The notes under the pieces are model-generated. The model was given only the letters and a program-made list of their open reading frames with translations, was not told the origin of the DNA and ran no database searches. This document shows, in pieces, positions 63,267 to 64,000 of a DNA stretch of 64,000 bases. Source of the DNA: Bordetella parapertussis (GTDB taxonomy: Bacteria > Pseudomonadota > Gammaproteobacteria > Burkholderiales > Burkholderiaceae_B); the NCBI GenBank assembly GCA_945895265.1, contig CAMDEF010000011.1:1-64000 (forward strand), given 5' to 3'. The position numbers and the translations under genes are program-made. How positions within the stretch are numbered: the first letter of the stretch is position 1; the number at the start of each line of letters is the position of its first letter.

Positions 63267-64000
63267 ATGAAAAAAACTCTATACGACAAGCTTTGGGACG
63301 CCCATGTGGTTCACCAAGAACCAGATGGCACCGCAATTTTGTACATCGACCGTCACTTGTTGCACGAGGTCACAAGCCCACAGGCTTTTGAGGGCCTTGA
63401 CTTGGCCGGTCGCCCGCTTTGGCGTCTGAATGCTAATTTGGCGGTGGCAGATCACAACGTGCCCACGGTGGCGCGTGATCGTGCCCAAGGGATCACTGAC
63501 CCAATATCAAAATTACAAGTCGATACGCTTGACGCAAACTGCGTCAAGCATAACGTGATCGAATTTCGCATGAACGATTTGCGTCAAGGTATTGTTCACG
63601 TGATCGGGCCTGAGCAAGGTGCAACGTTACCCGGCATGACTGTGGTGTGCGGCGACTCGCATACCAGCACACATGGCGCGTTTGGTGCCTTGGCCTTTGG
63701 TATCGGCACCTCTGAAGTCGAACACGTGATGGCTACGCAAACACTGCAAGCCAAGAAAAACAAAAACATGTTGGTGCGTGTTGAGGGTACCTTGCCGATT
63801 GGCTGTACTGCAAAAGACGTGATCCTGTATGTGATTGGTCAAATTGGTACCGCCGGTGGCACAGGTCACGCGATTGAATTTGCAGGCAGCACGATTCGCG
63901 GCTTGTCGATGGAAGGCCGCATGACCGTGTGCAACATGGCGATTGAAGCCGGTGCACGTTCGGGCATGGTGGCAGTTGACCAAAAAACGATTGATTACTG
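63267..64000 (+). CDS. leuC: 3-isopropylmalate dehydratase large subunit (3' partial)
   Basis: LeuC, with LeuD, isomerises 2- to 3-isopropylmalate in leucine synthesis using a [4Fe-4S] cluster. The frame begins [15 protein letters not shown] and stays open to the window end, so 244 of about 470 residues are seen. Substrate and structural motifs [25 protein letters not shown] and [14 protein letters not shown] are present; the cluster cysteines lie beyond the window. The gap before it (63131-63266) has a weak CATAAT box at 63217-63222 but nothing certain. Confidence 0.97.
   Translation, partial: MKKTLYDKLWDAHVVHQEPDGTAILYIDRHLLHEVTSPQAFEGLDLAGRPLWRLNANLAVADHNVPTVARDRAQGITDPISKLQVDTLDANCVKHNVIEFRMNDLRQGIVHVIGPEQGATLPGMTVVCGDSHTSTHGAFGALAFGIGTSEVEHVMATQTLQAKKNKNMLVRVEGTLPIGCTAKDVILYVIGQIGTAGGTGHAIEFAGSTIRGLSMEGRMTVCNMAIEAGARSGMVAVDQKTIDY

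Overview
The window looks like a chromosomal segment of a betaproteobacterium, most likely Burkholderiales of the Alcaligenaceae type. The reasons are the combination of Bug-family solute receptors, a BPSS1780-type membrane protein, a DUF2069 protein, a single-chain PurL, an APH-fold ThrB, and the housekeeping genes purL, guaB, guaA, dusA, selO, aroC and leuC. This is inference from protein families, not a database match. I saw no tRNA, rRNA or CRISPR array.

Layout. 1-9.0 kb: purine nucleotide synthesis (purL, then guaB-guaA), a PaaI-type thioesterase, a DUF4239 membrane protein and a carboxymuconolactone decarboxylase-like protein. 9.0-14.9 kb: a broken Bug receptor, an alpha/beta hydrolase, a GT39-like membrane glycosyltransferase, a BrnT/BrnA-like toxin-antitoxin pair, a GNAT acetyltransferase, a ribbon-helix-helix-like protein and a secreted elastin-like Gly/Val/Pro repeat protein. 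15.1-31.8 kb is the accessory heart of the window. Pieces of a decaying capsule locus are interleaved with a TRAP transporter and several toxin-antitoxin or abortive-infection modules. The capsule pieces are a NusG/RfaH-like antiterminator, an SDR, a gutted LTA-synthase/sulfatase-like gene, the tail of a PLP acyltransferase, kpsC with two in-frame stops, a glycosyltransferase lacking its middle, and an intact PhyH dioxygenase. The other modules are Fic, an MNT nucleotidyltransferase, HTH-PIN, a stub of a HigA-like antitoxin, and AbiEi-AbiEii.

31.8-44.8 kb: catabolic and transport genes. These are two D-threonine-aldolase-fold enzymes, an acyl-CoA dehydrogenase/SDR/phosphotransferase operon, an MFS carrier, a PPC-domain protein, an outer-membrane protein, an SDR whose 3' end is made of a 38-bp tandem repeat, a Bug receptor, a double-hotdog thioesterase and an LpxL/HtrB-type acyltransferase. 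44.9-54.5 kb: a compact Tad (Flp) pilus operon of ten genes, almost all with overlapping stop/start codons. It carries an FHA-CpaF fusion ATPase, and a strong predicted hairpin covers the ribosome binding site and start codon of the pilin gene.

54.5-64 kb: core genes (BPSS1780 family, thrB, dusA, CBS protein, BrkB/YihY, DUF2069, selO, aroC, leuC partial), with a small IS200/IS605-like hairpin remnant and a cluster of short tandem repeats in and around selO.

Most notable points: the RNA hairpin over the pilin start, the 38-bp and 20-bp tandem repeats, the capsule locus caught in mid-decay, operator-like inverted repeats in front of the toxin-antitoxin modules, and several small or unrecognised genes, some of them below 60 codons.
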